The notes under the pieces: generated by a model
The model's input: only the letters and a program-made list of their open reading frames with translations
Database searches by the model: none
Told to the model about the DNA's origin: nothing
Translations under genes and position numbers: made by a program
Assembly: GCF_001953885.1 (NCBI RefSeq)
Contig: NZ_MQUS01000014.1
Span: 124,001 to 188,000 of the forward strand
Length of the DNA: 64,000 nt
DNA from: Streptomyces sp. IMTB 2501
GTDB lineage: Bacteria; Actinomycetota; Actinomycetes; Streptomycetales; Streptomycetaceae
Reading direction: 5' to 3'
Shown: positions 35,293 through 43,805 of the stretch, one piece after another
Layout of the letters: every line of letters starts with the position of its first letter
Position numbering within the stretch: the first letter of the stretch is position 1

Positions 35293-35845
35293 CAGGGGTC
35301 CCTTGCATTGGGATAGGGCGTAACGCCCGCCATAGTGGCCCACTCCCGACGGCCCTCAGGGGGTTTCGGGGCAAGAGGCCGCCAATGAAGTGCAAGGGGA
35401 TGCTCAGGGCGGCGTTCTGCTCGAACTGCCGCTTGAGGGGCGGGAGTTGAGTTCGAATAAGACTACCCGTACGGATGGTTCCGGGGAAACTTCCTGAGGC
35501 GGGTGAGGAAGATGTGAAGCATCTACGTACGATGATCTTAGTGGACGCCGGGCTGCGGTTCGACCCTGACGGAACCTCAAGTCACCGAGTTCGCCGGGGA
35601 TTTGGCGGTGCGGTCGTACGGGGCGTGCGCCACGGGTGTCGGGGTGCGGGTCGAAGCTCGCGACGGCGCCGCGCGAGCCCGCCGGGGCCACCGATTCCGG
35701 CCGCAGGCCGACGTGCAAAGGTAAGGCTAACCTTACCTACTCGCGAGTGAATTTGAACTACCGGCTCGGGCGCCTAAGGTGCTTGACGGACAAGTGACAA
35801 CTCGCCGTTAATGACCCAAGTGCCGACAAGCCGCCAGGAGGACCC
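35293..35845. other. Intergenic region with iron box and possible ORF remnants
   Basis: About 550 bp of locally lower GC between divergent genes. A frame from about 35572 to 35724 reads EPQVTEFAGDLAVRSYGACA with G/C-rich third positions but has no start codon and is preceded by stops. An overlapping frame starting ATG ATC TTA at 35532 has coding-like bias only for its first codons. Together they may be a frameshifted or decayed short gene. The iron box lies at its 3' end. Confidence 0.4.
35719..35738. promoter_or_regulatory. Iron box (DmdR/IdeR-type operator)
   Basis: AGGTAAGG-CTAA-CCTTACCT is a perfect 20-bp palindrome. Its core matches 15 of 17 positions of AGGTTAGGCTAACCTAA, the DmdR/IdeR iron-box consensus. 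It is 108 bp ahead of the GntR gene start. No siderophore gene is nearby, so its target is unclear. Confidence 0.7.
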
Positions 35846-36649
35846 GTGAAGCAGAGCGTGCAGGGCTCCGCCGAGGCGGGGACGCCCGAGCGCCGTACGA
35901 CCGGCGGTTCCCGGGTGCCCGCGCAGGCGCGCAGGGCGGACACCCTCGACGGCTGCCGTGAGCGGGGCGACACCGCCGAGCCGGCCGCTCGGGGCGAGCA
36001 CACGCACGGTGAGCGGCCGGTTCCCGGGCCTCGGCCGGCGGTGCAGCGCTCCTCGGTGCGCGGGCAGATCCTGGACGCGCTGCGGACGGCGCTGGTGACC
36101 GGGGAGCTGCAGCCGGGCGAGGTCTACTCGGCGCCGGTGCTGGGTGAACGGTTCGGTGTCTCGGCGACGCCCGTGCGGGAGGCCATGCAGCAGCTCGCCC
36201 TGGAGGGCGCGGTCGAGGTCGTGCCGAACCGGGGCTTCCGGGTGGTCGAGCGGGGGGCGCGGGAGCTGGCCGAGCTGGCGGAGGTGCGCGCGCTCATCGA
36301 GGTGCCGGTGATGCTGCGGCTCGCCCGGACGGTGCCGGGGGAGCGGTGGGCCGAGCTGCGTCCGCTGGCTGAGGAGACGGTGCGGGCGGCGGCCGACGGC
36401 TGTCCGGCGACGTACGCGGAGTCCGACCGGGCCTTCCATCGCGCCCTGCTCGCCCTGTCGGGCAACGAGCAGCTGGTCGGTGTGGCCGCCGACCTCCACC
36501 GACGGTCCCAGTGGCCCCCGGTCCGGCGCGGCCATGCCTACCTGGTCGCGGATGCGGCGGAACACATGGCCCTCCTGGACGCGCTGATCGCCGGGGACGT
36601 GGATGTGGTGCGGGCACTGGTGGCGGAGCACTTCGCCGGCGCGAGCTGA
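35846..36649 (+). CDS. GntR/FadR-family (FCD) transcriptional regulator
   Basis: 267 residues from a GTG with AGGAGG five bases upstream. The first about 70 residues are an unusual charged extension absent from typical family members. The GntR winged HTH follows (LGERFGVSATPVREAMQQLALEGAVEVVPNRGFRV), then a shortened FCD helical domain with the metal-binding Asp/His pattern (AESDRAFHRALL, AEHMALLDAL). Such regulators respond to organic acids or sugar acids. It is possibly under iron control through the upstream operator. Confidence 0.88.
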   Translation: MKQSVQGSAEAGTPERRTTGGSRVPAQARRADTLDGCRERGDTAEPAARGEHTHGERPVPGPRPAVQRSSVRGQILDALRTALVTGELQPGEVYSAPVLGERFGVSATPVREAMQQLALEGAVEVVPNRGFRVVERGARELAELAEVRALIEVPVMLRLARTVPGERWAELRPLAEETVRAAADGCPATYAESDRAFHRALLALSGNEQLVGVAADLHRRSQWPPVRRGHAYLVADAAEHMALLDALIAGDVDVVRALVAEHFAGAS

Positions 36650-36687
36650 GAGGTGCCGCTGGGCACGGCGCGACCGGCGGTGCTGCG

Positions 36688-36725
36688 GTCCCCCAGGGGC
36701 GCGGTGAACTGCGCGACCAGCCCCC
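36688..36725 (+). repeat. Dispersed intergenic repeat of Streptomyces type
   Basis: Contains CCCCCAGGGGCGCGGTGAAC followed by TGCGCGACCAGCCCCC. Nearly the same sequence recurs in intergenic regions of many Streptomyces genomes as I remember them (GGGGCGCGGGGAACTGCGCGA). It sits between the convergent GntR and TPR genes. Its role is unknown; it can form a small stem around GAACT. Confidence 0.5.
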
Positions 36726-36765
36726 ACCGGCCTGCACCCGGCAATGAGGCGTCACCCACCCGCCC

Positions 36766-37551
36766 CTACGCCGTCGCCACCCCCGGAGGGGCCGGTGGGG
36801 ACAGCTGGCGGGACAGCCACGTCGGCACACCCCCGAGCAGCCGGAACAGGCGCCGGGCCTCCTCCCGCAGCCGCGAAGCCTCCGGCTCGGTCTCCGCGTC
36901 GGCCAGGGAGGCCAGCGCGGGTGCCGTGCCGACCAGGTAGCCCAGCTCCTCTCGGATACGCAGGGATTCGGCGAAGCCGTGCCGCGCCTCCGTCAACTCA
37001 CCGTCCCGCAGGGCGAGTCCGGCGAGGTGGCGCCAGGTGAAGGACAGCAGGAGCGGGTCGGCGTGCGCGGTGGCGCCCGCGTGGGCGCGGCGGTACGCGG
37101 CACGTGCCGCCTGCGGGGAGCGGGTCAGGTTCTCGGCGATCAGCCCCCGGCGGAAGTCCAGCAGGGCCCGGCCGGGCGCCCCCGGAGGGATCAGCGCGGC
37201 CGCCCGGCCGAGTGCGGCCCGCGCCTCGTCCACCCGGTCCCGCACCCCGTGCAGCGTTGCTGTGTAGGCGAGTTGGCCCCGCTCGCACGCGGCAGCGCCC
37301 CGCTCCTCGTCGCCGTGCGCGAGCGCCTCCGCCGTCCGCAGGGCGTCCTCCGCGTCCTCCCAGCCCCGCTCGGTGTACAGGCACCGTTCGACCAGCAGCG
37401 CGGCCCGCTGCAGAGCCGTGGCGGGGGCGTCGGGCGGCAGCAGGGCCGCCGCGTCCGCCCAGCAGGCCCGCGAGCGCAGCCGCCATACCGCGGTCTGGAG
37501 CGGATCGTCACCGGGGGTCGTTCCGTTACCAGACATGGCGGTATGCGCCAC
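36766..37551 (-). CDS. TPR-type helical repeat protein
   Basis: 261 residues made of Ala/Arg/Leu-rich helical hairpins with TPR-like spacing (ADAAALLPPDAPATALQRAAL, WEDAEDALRTAEALAHG, LAGLALRDGELTEARHGFAE). No catalytic motif. The GTG at 37551 has GGGGAGGG five bases upstream and is preferred over the ATG at 37536. Probably a cytoplasmic scaffold or tetratricopeptide sensor; role unknown. It is convergent with gntR and follows pucR in the same orientation after a gap of about 150 bp. Confidence 0.7.
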   Translation of the reverse strand: MAHTAMSGNGTTPGDDPLQTAVWRLRSRACWADAAALLPPDAPATALQRAALLVERCLYTERGWEDAEDALRTAEALAHGDEERGAAACERGQLAYTATLHGVRDRVDEARAALGRAAALIPPGAPGRALLDFRRGLIAENLTRSPQAARAAYRRAHAGATAHADPLLLSFTWRHLAGLALRDGELTEARHGFAESLRIREELGYLVGTAPALASLADAETEPEASRLREEARRLFRLLGGVPTWLSRQLSPPAPPGVATA

Positions 37552-37702
37552 GTTGCCCTCCCCGAGCACGCCATCGAGCTGTTGAGTGGTGGCGGCATTC
37601 CAGCACCATTCGACGGGCCGGGCCAAGAGGGTGGGTGAAAGATTTCACAAAGTCGTGGGGTGTGAGCGTGACCGGGTTCGGCCCCGCGCGCCCCCGGTGA
37701 CC

Positions 37703-39376
37703 TCAGCTCATGCGCAGCGCGAGGAAGAAGTCCAGCTTGTCCTCCAGGCGGGAAAGGTCCCGTCCCGTCAACTGCTCGATGCGGCCCACCCGGTAGCGCA
37801 GCGTGTTGACATGCAGGTGGAGCCGGGTGGCGCAGCGGGTCCAGGAGCCGTCGCAGTCCAGGAACGCCTCCAGGGTCGGGATCAGCTCCGCCCGGTGCCG
37901 GCGGTCGTAGTCCGTCAGCGGGTCGAGCAGGCGCGCGGTGAAGGCACGGCGGACGTCGTCGGGCACGAAGGGCAGCAGCAGGACGTGCGACGCCAGCTCC
38001 TGGTGCCCCGCCGCGCAGACCCGGCCCGGGCGGGCGGCCGCCACCCGGCGGGCGTGCCGGGCCTCCTCCAGGGCCCCGCGCAGGCCCTCCGCCGAGTGCA
38101 CGGCGGCGCTGACGCCGAGGGTGAGCCGTCCGTCGTCGTTCAGGCCCGCCGACAGCGTCTGCCGCACCGACCGCAGGAGGGAATCGGCCAGAAGTCCCGT
38201 CTCCGAGCCGTCGTGCTCGGAGGAGACCGCCGGCAGCGGCACCAGGGCGATCGCCTCGTCACCGGTGTGCGCGACGGCGATCCGGTCGGACGGCTCCGTG
38301 CCGGTCGCCTGCGGGTCGACCAGCACTTCCTCCAGGAGCGACTGGGCGACCGGGCCGCCCTCGACCTCGCTGTCCTCCCAGTCCACCCGGGCCACCACGA
38401 CCTGCCAGTGCGGGGCCGCGCCGAGTCCGGGCAGCAGCACCGGCGCAGCCACCCTGAGGCGGGCCGCGATCTCGGCGGGCGCGGCACCGGTCTGGACCAG
38501 CTCCAGCACCTCCTGGGCGAGCCGGCGCCGCACCGTGCGCGCCGCGTCCCGGCGGTCCCGCTCGACCGAGATCAGCTGGGTGACGCCCTGCAGCAGGTCG
38601 AGGCGCTCCTCGGGCCAGTCGCCGGCGTCCGCCTCGACGGCCAGCAGCCAGTCCGACAGCACGGTCTCGCGGACATCGCGGGCGCCCTGCGGGGAGCGGC
38701 CGGATGAGCGGATCGGGAACAGCGAGTACGTCGTACCCGCCAACAGGACCCGGTGCGGGCCGCGCCGGCCGGTGCGGGTGGCCGCCAGGTGCTCGCCGGC
38801 GAGCTTCGCGCAGGCCTCCGGGGGCAGCTCGGGGCCCGTGACCTCGGAGCCGGCGATCAGCCGGCCGGTGGGCGAGAGCACCCACGCGCGCAGGTCCAGG
38901 TCGGTGCCGAGCAGGTCCAGGACCACGTCCGGGCCGCCGCCCGCCGGGCCCGAGGTCATCATCCGCCGGTGCCGGTCCACGACGGCCGCCAGGTCGCCGG
39001 CGCGCTCGCTGGAGACCTGCCGTACGACATGCTCGGTGATCGTCGCGAACGCCACCGACTCGTGCACCGCGAACAGCGGCAGCCGGTGCCGGGCGCAGGC
39101 GAGCACCAGGTCGTCCGGCACGTCGCCCAGCTCCGCCTCACCGGCCGCGAGCGCCGCCACCCCGGCCTGCACCAGGATCCGGACGAACGACTCGGAATCG
39201 TCGGCGTCCCGGCGCCAGGCCAGGCCGGTCAGCACCAGCTCGCCCCCGGAGAGGTACCGGCTCGGGTCGCGCAGGTCGGTCGTCATGACCCCGCGCACCG
39301 ACCGGTCCAGCTCCTCCTCGCCGCCGAGCAGCCGCAGGCCCAGCGCATCGGTGTCCAGAAGTGCGCGCAGCCGCAT
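37703..39376 (-). CDS. PucR-family transcriptional regulator of purine catabolism
   Basis: 557 residues. The N-terminal PucR domain has LDRSVRGVMTTDLRDPSRYLSGGELVLTG in pieces; a central GGDEF-like/CdaR region follows; the C-terminal HTH_30 is recognisable (EAFLDCDGSWTRCATRLHLHVNTLRYRVGRIEQLTG). In B. subtilis PucR controls purine degradation genes in response to pathway intermediates. Here it is divergent from the xanthine dehydrogenase operon, across a 340-bp region holding an inverted repeat, so it is the likely regulator of that operon. Start ATG 39376. Confidence 0.92.
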   Translation of the reverse strand: MRLRALLDTDALGLRLLGGEEELDRSVRGVMTTDLRDPSRYLSGGELVLTGLAWRRDADDSESFVRILVQAGVAALAAGEAELGDVPDDLVLACARHRLPLFAVHESVAFATITEHVVRQVSSERAGDLAAVVDRHRRMMTSGPAGGGPDVVLDLLGTDLDLRAWVLSPTGRLIAGSEVTGPELPPEACAKLAGEHLAATRTGRRGPHRVLLAGTTYSLFPIRSSGRSPQGARDVRETVLSDWLLAVEADAGDWPEERLDLLQGVTQLISVERDRRDAARTVRRRLAQEVLELVQTGAAPAEIAARLRVAAPVLLPGLGAAPHWQVVVARVDWEDSEVEGGPVAQSLLEEVLVDPQATGTEPSDRIAVAHTGDEAIALVPLPAVSSEHDGSETGLLADSLLRSVRQTLSAGLNDDGRLTLGVSAAVHSAEGLRGALEEARHARRVAAARPGRVCAAGHQELASHVLLLPFVPDDVRRAFTARLLDPLTDYDRRHRAELIPTLEAFLDCDGSWTRCATRLHLHVNTLRYRVGRIEQLTGRDLSRLEDKLDFFLALRMS

Positions 39377-39483
39377 CTCGTCGCCGCCGTTCTTTGTCTC
39401 GAAACCTACGATGGATCATGGAGGGTGACGGGAGAGGGCCCGGCACAGGGCCGCACTGGGCGTTCTCCGGGGTCTCCGCGCTG

Positions 39484-39505
39484 TTTCCTGCGTTTCCCCA
39501 GGAAA
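39484..39505. promoter_or_regulatory. Inverted repeat upstream of the xanthine dehydrogenase operon
   Basis: TTTCCTG-N8-CAGGAAA, perfect 7-bp arms, immediately before a ribosome-binding site and short ORF. A candidate PucR or other operator, or an RNA hairpin controlling the leader ORF. Confidence 0.45.
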
Positions 39506-39520
39506 AAGGAGAGGTTACCG

Positions 39521-39589
39521 ATGACCTCCGTTCATACGAATCTACAAGATGCCCGCCGTGGCCAGCCAACTCCTTCATGGTTTCGGTGA
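39521..39589 (+). CDS. Candidate 22-aa leader ORF of the xanthine dehydrogenase operon
   Basis: ATG preceded by AAAGGAGAGG at seven bases, one of the best ribosome-binding sites in the window. It encodes MTSVHTNLQDARRGQPTPSW then Phe-Arg and a stop. It lies 129 bp upstream of the first dehydrogenase gene and follows an inverted repeat. It could be a regulatory leader peptide; not recognised. Confidence 0.4.
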   Translation: MTSVHTNLQDARRGQPTPSWFR

Positions 39590-39718
39590 CTGACCACCCA
39601 GGAGCAGTGGGCGGTGTACTAAGTCCACTCCGCGTTAACAGGACATGAACGAGCCGGGCCCGCCGCACACGGATTGGCTCAATCTGAACGACCCACGAGA
39701 CGAAGAAGAGAGCCGGTC

Positions 39719-40612
39719 ATGGACTTCCTTCGCCCCGCCAGCTGGGAGGAGGCGCTCGCCGCGAAGGCCGAGCACCCCACCGCTGTGCCGATTGCGGGTG
39801 GCACCGATGTGATGGTCGAGATCAACTTCGACCACCGCCGGCCCGAGTACCTGCTCGACCTCAACCGCATCGGCGACCTCTACGAGTGGGAGGTCGGCGA
39901 GGAGAGCGTACGGCTGGGTGCTTCCGTCCCGTACACCAGGATCATGGAGAACCTCCGTGCCGAGCTGCCGGGCCTCGCGCTCGCCTCGCACACGGTCGCC
40001 TCCCCGCAGATCCGCAATCGCGGCGGCGTCGGCGGCAACCTCGGCACGGCCTCGCCCGCCGGTGACGCCCACCCCGCCCTCCTCGCCGCCGGCGCCGAGG
40101 TCGAGGCGGAGTCCGCGGCCCGCGGCACCCGGCTGATCCCGATCGACGAGTTCTACACCGGAGTCAAGCGCAACGCGCTCCAGCCCGACGAGCTGATCCG
40201 CGCCGTCCACGTCAAGAAGGCGGACGGACCGCAGCAGTACTCGAAGGTCGGCACCCGCAACGCCATGGTCATCGCCGTGTGCGCCTTCGGCCTCGCCCTG
40301 CACCCCGAGACCCGCACCGTCCGGACCGGCATCGGCTCCGCCGCCCCGACCCCGGTACGCGCCAAGGCCGCCGAGGAGTTCCTGAACGCGGCGCTCGACG
40401 AGGGCGGCTTCTGGGACAACGGAAAGATCATCACCCCGTCGGTCGCCAAGCAGTTCGCCGACCTGTGCTCGGCCGGCTGCAACCCGATCGACGACGTCCG
40501 GGGCACCGCGAGCTACCGCCGCCACGCGGTCGGCGTGATGGCCCGCCGGACGCTCACCTGGACCTGGGAGTCGTTCCGCGGCACCCGCCGCACCACCGAG
40601 GGAGCTGCGTAA
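39719..40612 (+). CDS. Xanthine dehydrogenase, FAD-binding subunit
   Basis: 297 residues. FAD_binding_5 fold with the two FAD phosphate-binding motifs, PIAGGTDVMVEI and NRGGVGGNLGTASPAGD, and the CO_deh_flav_C domain at the end. It is the middle-sized subunit of the molybdenum hydroxylase, passing electrons from the iron-sulfur subunit to NAD+. First gene of the operon; its stop overlaps the next start (TAATG). The start at 39719 is the first Met of the conserved MDFLRPASWEEAL. Confidence 0.93.
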   Translation: MDFLRPASWEEALAAKAEHPTAVPIAGGTDVMVEINFDHRRPEYLLDLNRIGDLYEWEVGEESVRLGASVPYTRIMENLRAELPGLALASHTVASPQIRNRGGVGGNLGTASPAGDAHPALLAAGAEVEAESAARGTRLIPIDEFYTGVKRNALQPDELIRAVHVKKADGPQQYSKVGTRNAMVIAVCAFGLALHPETRTVRTGIGSAAPTPVRAKAAEEFLNAALDEGGFWDNGKIITPSVAKQFADLCSAGCNPIDDVRGTASYRRHAVGVMARRTLTWTWESFRGTRRTTEGAA

Positions 40613-41208
40613 TGCGCGTCAACTTCACCGTCAACGGACGCCCGCAGGAAGCCGACGACGTCTGGGAGGGCGAGTCCCTGCTGTACGTCCTGCGTGAGCG
40701 CCTGGGCCTGCCCGGCTCCAAGAACGCCTGCGAGCAGGGTGAGTGCGGCTCCTGCACGGTCCGCCTGGACGGCGTGCCGGTGTGTTCCTGCCTGGTCGCG
40801 GCCGGCCAGGTCGAGGGCCGCGACGTCGTGACCGTCGAGGGCCTCGCCGACTTCGCCCAGCAGCGTGCCGAGGGCGGCTGCGCGACCGGCGCCTGCGGCA
40901 CCTCGCTGGACGCGGCCAAGGGCTGGAAGGCCAAGGGCACCGACTCGCAGACCGGCGAGGGCGCCATTTCCCCGGGCGCTGCCCTCTCGCCGATCCAGCA
41001 GGCGTTCATCGACGCCGGAGCCGTCCAGTGCGGCTTCTGCACCCCGGGTCTGCTCGTCGCCTCCGACGAACTCCTGGAGCGCAACCCGAACCCGTCCGAC
41101 GCGGACATCCGTGAGGCGCTGTCGGGCAACCTGTGCCGCTGCACGGGCTACGAGAAGATCATGGACGCGGTCCGCCTGGCGGCCGCCCGCCAGTCCGAGG
41201 GAGTCTGA
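40612..41208 (+). CDS. Xanthine dehydrogenase, 2Fe-2S subunit
   Basis: 198 residues with both clusters: plant-type CEQGECGSC...C near the N-terminus and the helical C-terminal cluster QCGFCTPG plus NLCRCTGY. Between the two lies an insertion of about 35 residues (GGCATGACGTSLDAAKG region) with two extra cysteines, longer than in most members of about 160 residues. It carries electrons between the Mo centre and FAD. Coupled by one-base overlap to the FAD subunit and two bases ahead of the Mo subunit. Confidence 0.93.
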   Translation: MRVNFTVNGRPQEADDVWEGESLLYVLRERLGLPGSKNACEQGECGSCTVRLDGVPVCSCLVAAGQVEGRDVVTVEGLADFAQQRAEGGCATGACGTSLDAAKGWKAKGTDSQTGEGAISPGAALSPIQQAFIDAGAVQCGFCTPGLLVASDELLERNPNPSDADIREALSGNLCRCTGYEKIMDAVRLAAARQSEGV

Positions 41209-41209
41209 C

Positions 41210-43594
41210 ATGCCGACCAACGGCGCTCCTACGAAGATCACGCAGGGCTCGCAGACCAAGGGCGGCATCGGCGAGTCGACGCTCCGCCCGGACGGCACCC
41301 TCAAGGTCACCGGCGAGTTCGCGTACTCGTCCGACATGTGGCACGAGGACATGCTGTGGGGCCAGATCCTGCGCTCCACCGTCGCGCACGCCGAGATCGT
41401 CTCGATCGACGTCTCCGAGGCGCTCGCCATGGCGGGTGTGTACGCGGTACTGACGTACGACGACCTGCCCACCTCGGTGAAGAACTACGGCCTGGAGATC
41501 CAGGACACCCCGGTTCTCGCGCACGGCAAGGTACGCCACCACGGCGAGCCGGTCGCGATCGTCGCCGCCGACCACCCGGAGACGGCCCGCCGCGCCGCCG
41601 CCAAGATCAAGGTCGACTACAAGGAGCTGCCCGTCATCACCGACGAGGCCTCCGCGACCGCGCCGGACGCGGTCCTCGTCCACGAGGACCGCGACGACCA
41701 CCACTCCGGGCACGTCCCGCACCCGAACATCGTGCACCGCCAGCCGATCATCCGCGGCAACGCGGACGAGGCCGCCGAGCGCGCCGATGTGATCGTGAAG
41801 GGCGAGTACACCTTCGGCATGCAGGACCAGGCCTTCCTCGGCCCCGAGTCCGGCCTCGCCGTACCCGAGGAGGACGGCGGCGTCCACCTCTACGTCGCCA
41901 CCCAGTGGCTCCACTCCGACCTGCGCCAGATCGCGCCCGTCCTCGGCCTGCCCGAGGACAAGGTGCGGATGACGCTGGCCGGTGTCGGCGGTGCGTTCGG
42001 CGGCCGCGAGGACCTGTCGATGCAGATCCACGCCTGCTTGCTCGCCCTGCGCACCGGCAAGCCCGTCAAGATCGTCTACAACCGGTTCGAGTCCTTCTTC
42101 GGACACGTCCACCGGCACCCGGCGAAGCTCTACTACGAGCACGGCGCCACCAAGGACGGCAAGCTCACGCACATGAAGTGCAAGATCGTCCTGGACGGCG
42201 GCGCCTACGCCTCCGCCTCCCCGGCGGTCGTCGGCAACGCCTCCTCGCTGAGCGTCGGCCCGTACGTGATCGACGACGTCGACATCGAGGCCATCGCCCT
42301 CTACACCAACAACCCGCCCTGCGGCGCCATGCGCGGCTTCGGCGCGGTCCAGGCGTGCTTCGCCTACGAGGCGCAGATGGACAAGCTGGCGAAGAAGCTG
42401 GGCATGGACCCGGTGGAGTTCCGGCAGCTGAACGCCATGGAGCAGGGGACCATCATGCCGACCGGGCAGCCGGTCGACTCCCCTGCCCCGGTCGCCGAAC
42501 TGCTGCGCCGCATCAAGGCGATGCCGCTGCCGCCCGAGCGCCAGTGGGAGTCCAGCGAGGGCGCCGACGTACGGCAGCTGCCCGGCGGTCTGTCCAACAC
42601 CACGCACGGCGAGGGCGTCGTACGCGGTGTCGGCTACGCGGTCGGCATCAAGAACGTCGGCTTCTCCGAGGGCTTCGACGACTACTCCACCGCCAAGGTG
42701 CGCATGGAGGTCATAGGCGGCGAGCCGGTCGCGACCGTGCACACCGCGATGGCGGAGGTCGGCCAGGGCGGTGTCACCGTCCACGCGCAGATCGCCCGCA
42801 CCGAACTCGGCGTCACCCAGGTCACCATCCACCCGGCCGACACCCAGGTCGGCTCGGCGGGTTCGACCTCGGCCTCCCGGCAGACGTACGTCACCGGCGG
42901 CGCCGTGAAGCACACCTGCGAACTCGTCCGCGAGAAGGTCCTGGAGATCGGCCGCCGCAAGTTCGGCAGCTACCACCCGGCCTGGGCGACCGCCGAACTC
43001 CTCCTGGAGGGCGGCAAGGTCGTCACCGACGGCGGCGAGGTCCTCGGCGACCTGGTCGACGTCCTGGAGGACGAGACCGTGGAGATCGAGGCGGAGTGGC
43101 GGCACCGGCCGACCGAGGCCTTCGACCTGGTCACCGGCCAGGGTGACGGCCACGTCCAGTACTCCTTCGCCGCGCACCGCGCGGTCGTCGAGGTCGACAC
43201 CGAACTCGGCCTGGTCAAGGTCATCGAGCTGGCCTGCGCCCAGGACGTCGGCAAGGCGCTCAACCCGCTCTCCGTCGTCGGCCAGATCCAGGGCGGTACG
43301 ACCCAGGGCCTGGGCGTGGCGGTGATGGAGGAGATCATCGTCGACCCGAAGACCGCGAAGGTCAGGAACCCCTCCTTCACGGACTACCTGATCCCCACGA
43401 TTCTCGACACGCCGACCATCCCGGTCGACGTGCTCGAACTCGCCGACGACCACGCCCCGTACGGGCTGCGTGGCATCGGCGAGGCCCCGACCCTGTCGTC
43501 GACTCCGGCCGTCCTCGCGGCGATCCGGAACGCGACCGGGCTGGAGCTCAACCGCACTCCGGTACGGCCCGAGCACCTCACGGGGACCGCGTAA
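41210..43594 (+). CDS. Xanthine dehydrogenase, molybdopterin-binding subunit
   Basis: 794 residues. Ald_Xan_dh_C and Ald_Xan_dh_C2 domains: GVGGAFGGRED for the pyranopterin, the CGAMRGFGAVQ segment with the substrate-positioning Arg, and the C-terminal catalytic Glu in YGLRGIGEAPT. This fits hypoxanthine/xanthine hydroxylation to urate rather than CO dehydrogenase, which has a different active-site loop. Cytoplasmic. Last of three overlapping genes, followed by a strong hairpin. Confidence 0.92.
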   Translation: MPTNGAPTKITQGSQTKGGIGESTLRPDGTLKVTGEFAYSSDMWHEDMLWGQILRSTVAHAEIVSIDVSEALAMAGVYAVLTYDDLPTSVKNYGLEIQDTPVLAHGKVRHHGEPVAIVAADHPETARRAAAKIKVDYKELPVITDEASATAPDAVLVHEDRDDHHSGHVPHPNIVHRQPIIRGNADEAAERADVIVKGEYTFGMQDQAFLGPESGLAVPEEDGGVHLYVATQWLHSDLRQIAPVLGLPEDKVRMTLAGVGGAFGGREDLSMQIHACLLALRTGKPVKIVYNRFESFFGHVHRHPAKLYYEHGATKDGKLTHMKCKIVLDGGAYASASPAVVGNASSLSVGPYVIDDVDIEAIALYTNNPPCGAMRGFGAVQACFAYEAQMDKLAKKLGMDPVEFRQLNAMEQGTIMPTGQPVDSPAPVAELLRRIKAMPLPPERQWESSEGADVRQLPGGLSNTTHGEGVVRGVGYAVGIKNVGFSEGFDDYSTAKVRMEVIGGEPVATVHTAMAEVGQGGVTVHAQIARTELGVTQVTIHPADTQVGSAGSTSASRQTYVTGGAVKHTCELVREKVLEIGRRKFGSYHPAWATAELLLEGGKVVTDGGEVLGDLVDVLEDETVEIEAEWRHRPTEAFDLVTGQGDGHVQYSFAAHRAVVEVDTELGLVKVIELACAQDVGKALNPLSVVGQIQGGTTQGLGVAVMEEIIVDPKTAKVRNPSFTDYLIPTILDTPTIPVDVLELADDHAPYGLRGIGEAPTLSSTPAVLAAIRNATGLELNRTPVRPEHLTGTA

Positions 43595-43607
43595 CACCCC
43601 CACAGCT

Positions 43608-43655
43608 CTCCGGGCGGCGCAGGGAACGTCACACACTCCGCCGCGCCGCCCGGAG
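43608..43655 (+). terminator. Hairpin terminator or attenuator between dehydrogenase and permease genes
   Basis: Perfect 13-bp stem CTCCGGGCGGCGC / GCGCCGCCCGGAG with a 22-nt loop, 14 bp past the dehydrogenase stop. It may end the transcript or reduce read-through into the permease gene. Confidence 0.65.
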
Positions 43656-43805
43656 GAACCCCTTTGAGTTCCGCACCGCTCGCGGTCCTTGAAGCACCAG
43701 GAAATTCGTTCGTCTCGGGCCGTCCCCCGGGTCGTCCATTCCCCAAATCCCGTGACCGTCAGGGCGGTTGCACGGGTGCCCCTGTGAACCTTGGGAGATG
43801 GCACC

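Noticed and set aside
40612..43594. CO dehydrogenase (CoxSL) instead of xanthine dehydrogenase
   Set aside because: The large subunit lacks the CO-dehydrogenase active-site loop, and the neighbours are PucR, a purine permease and XdhC.
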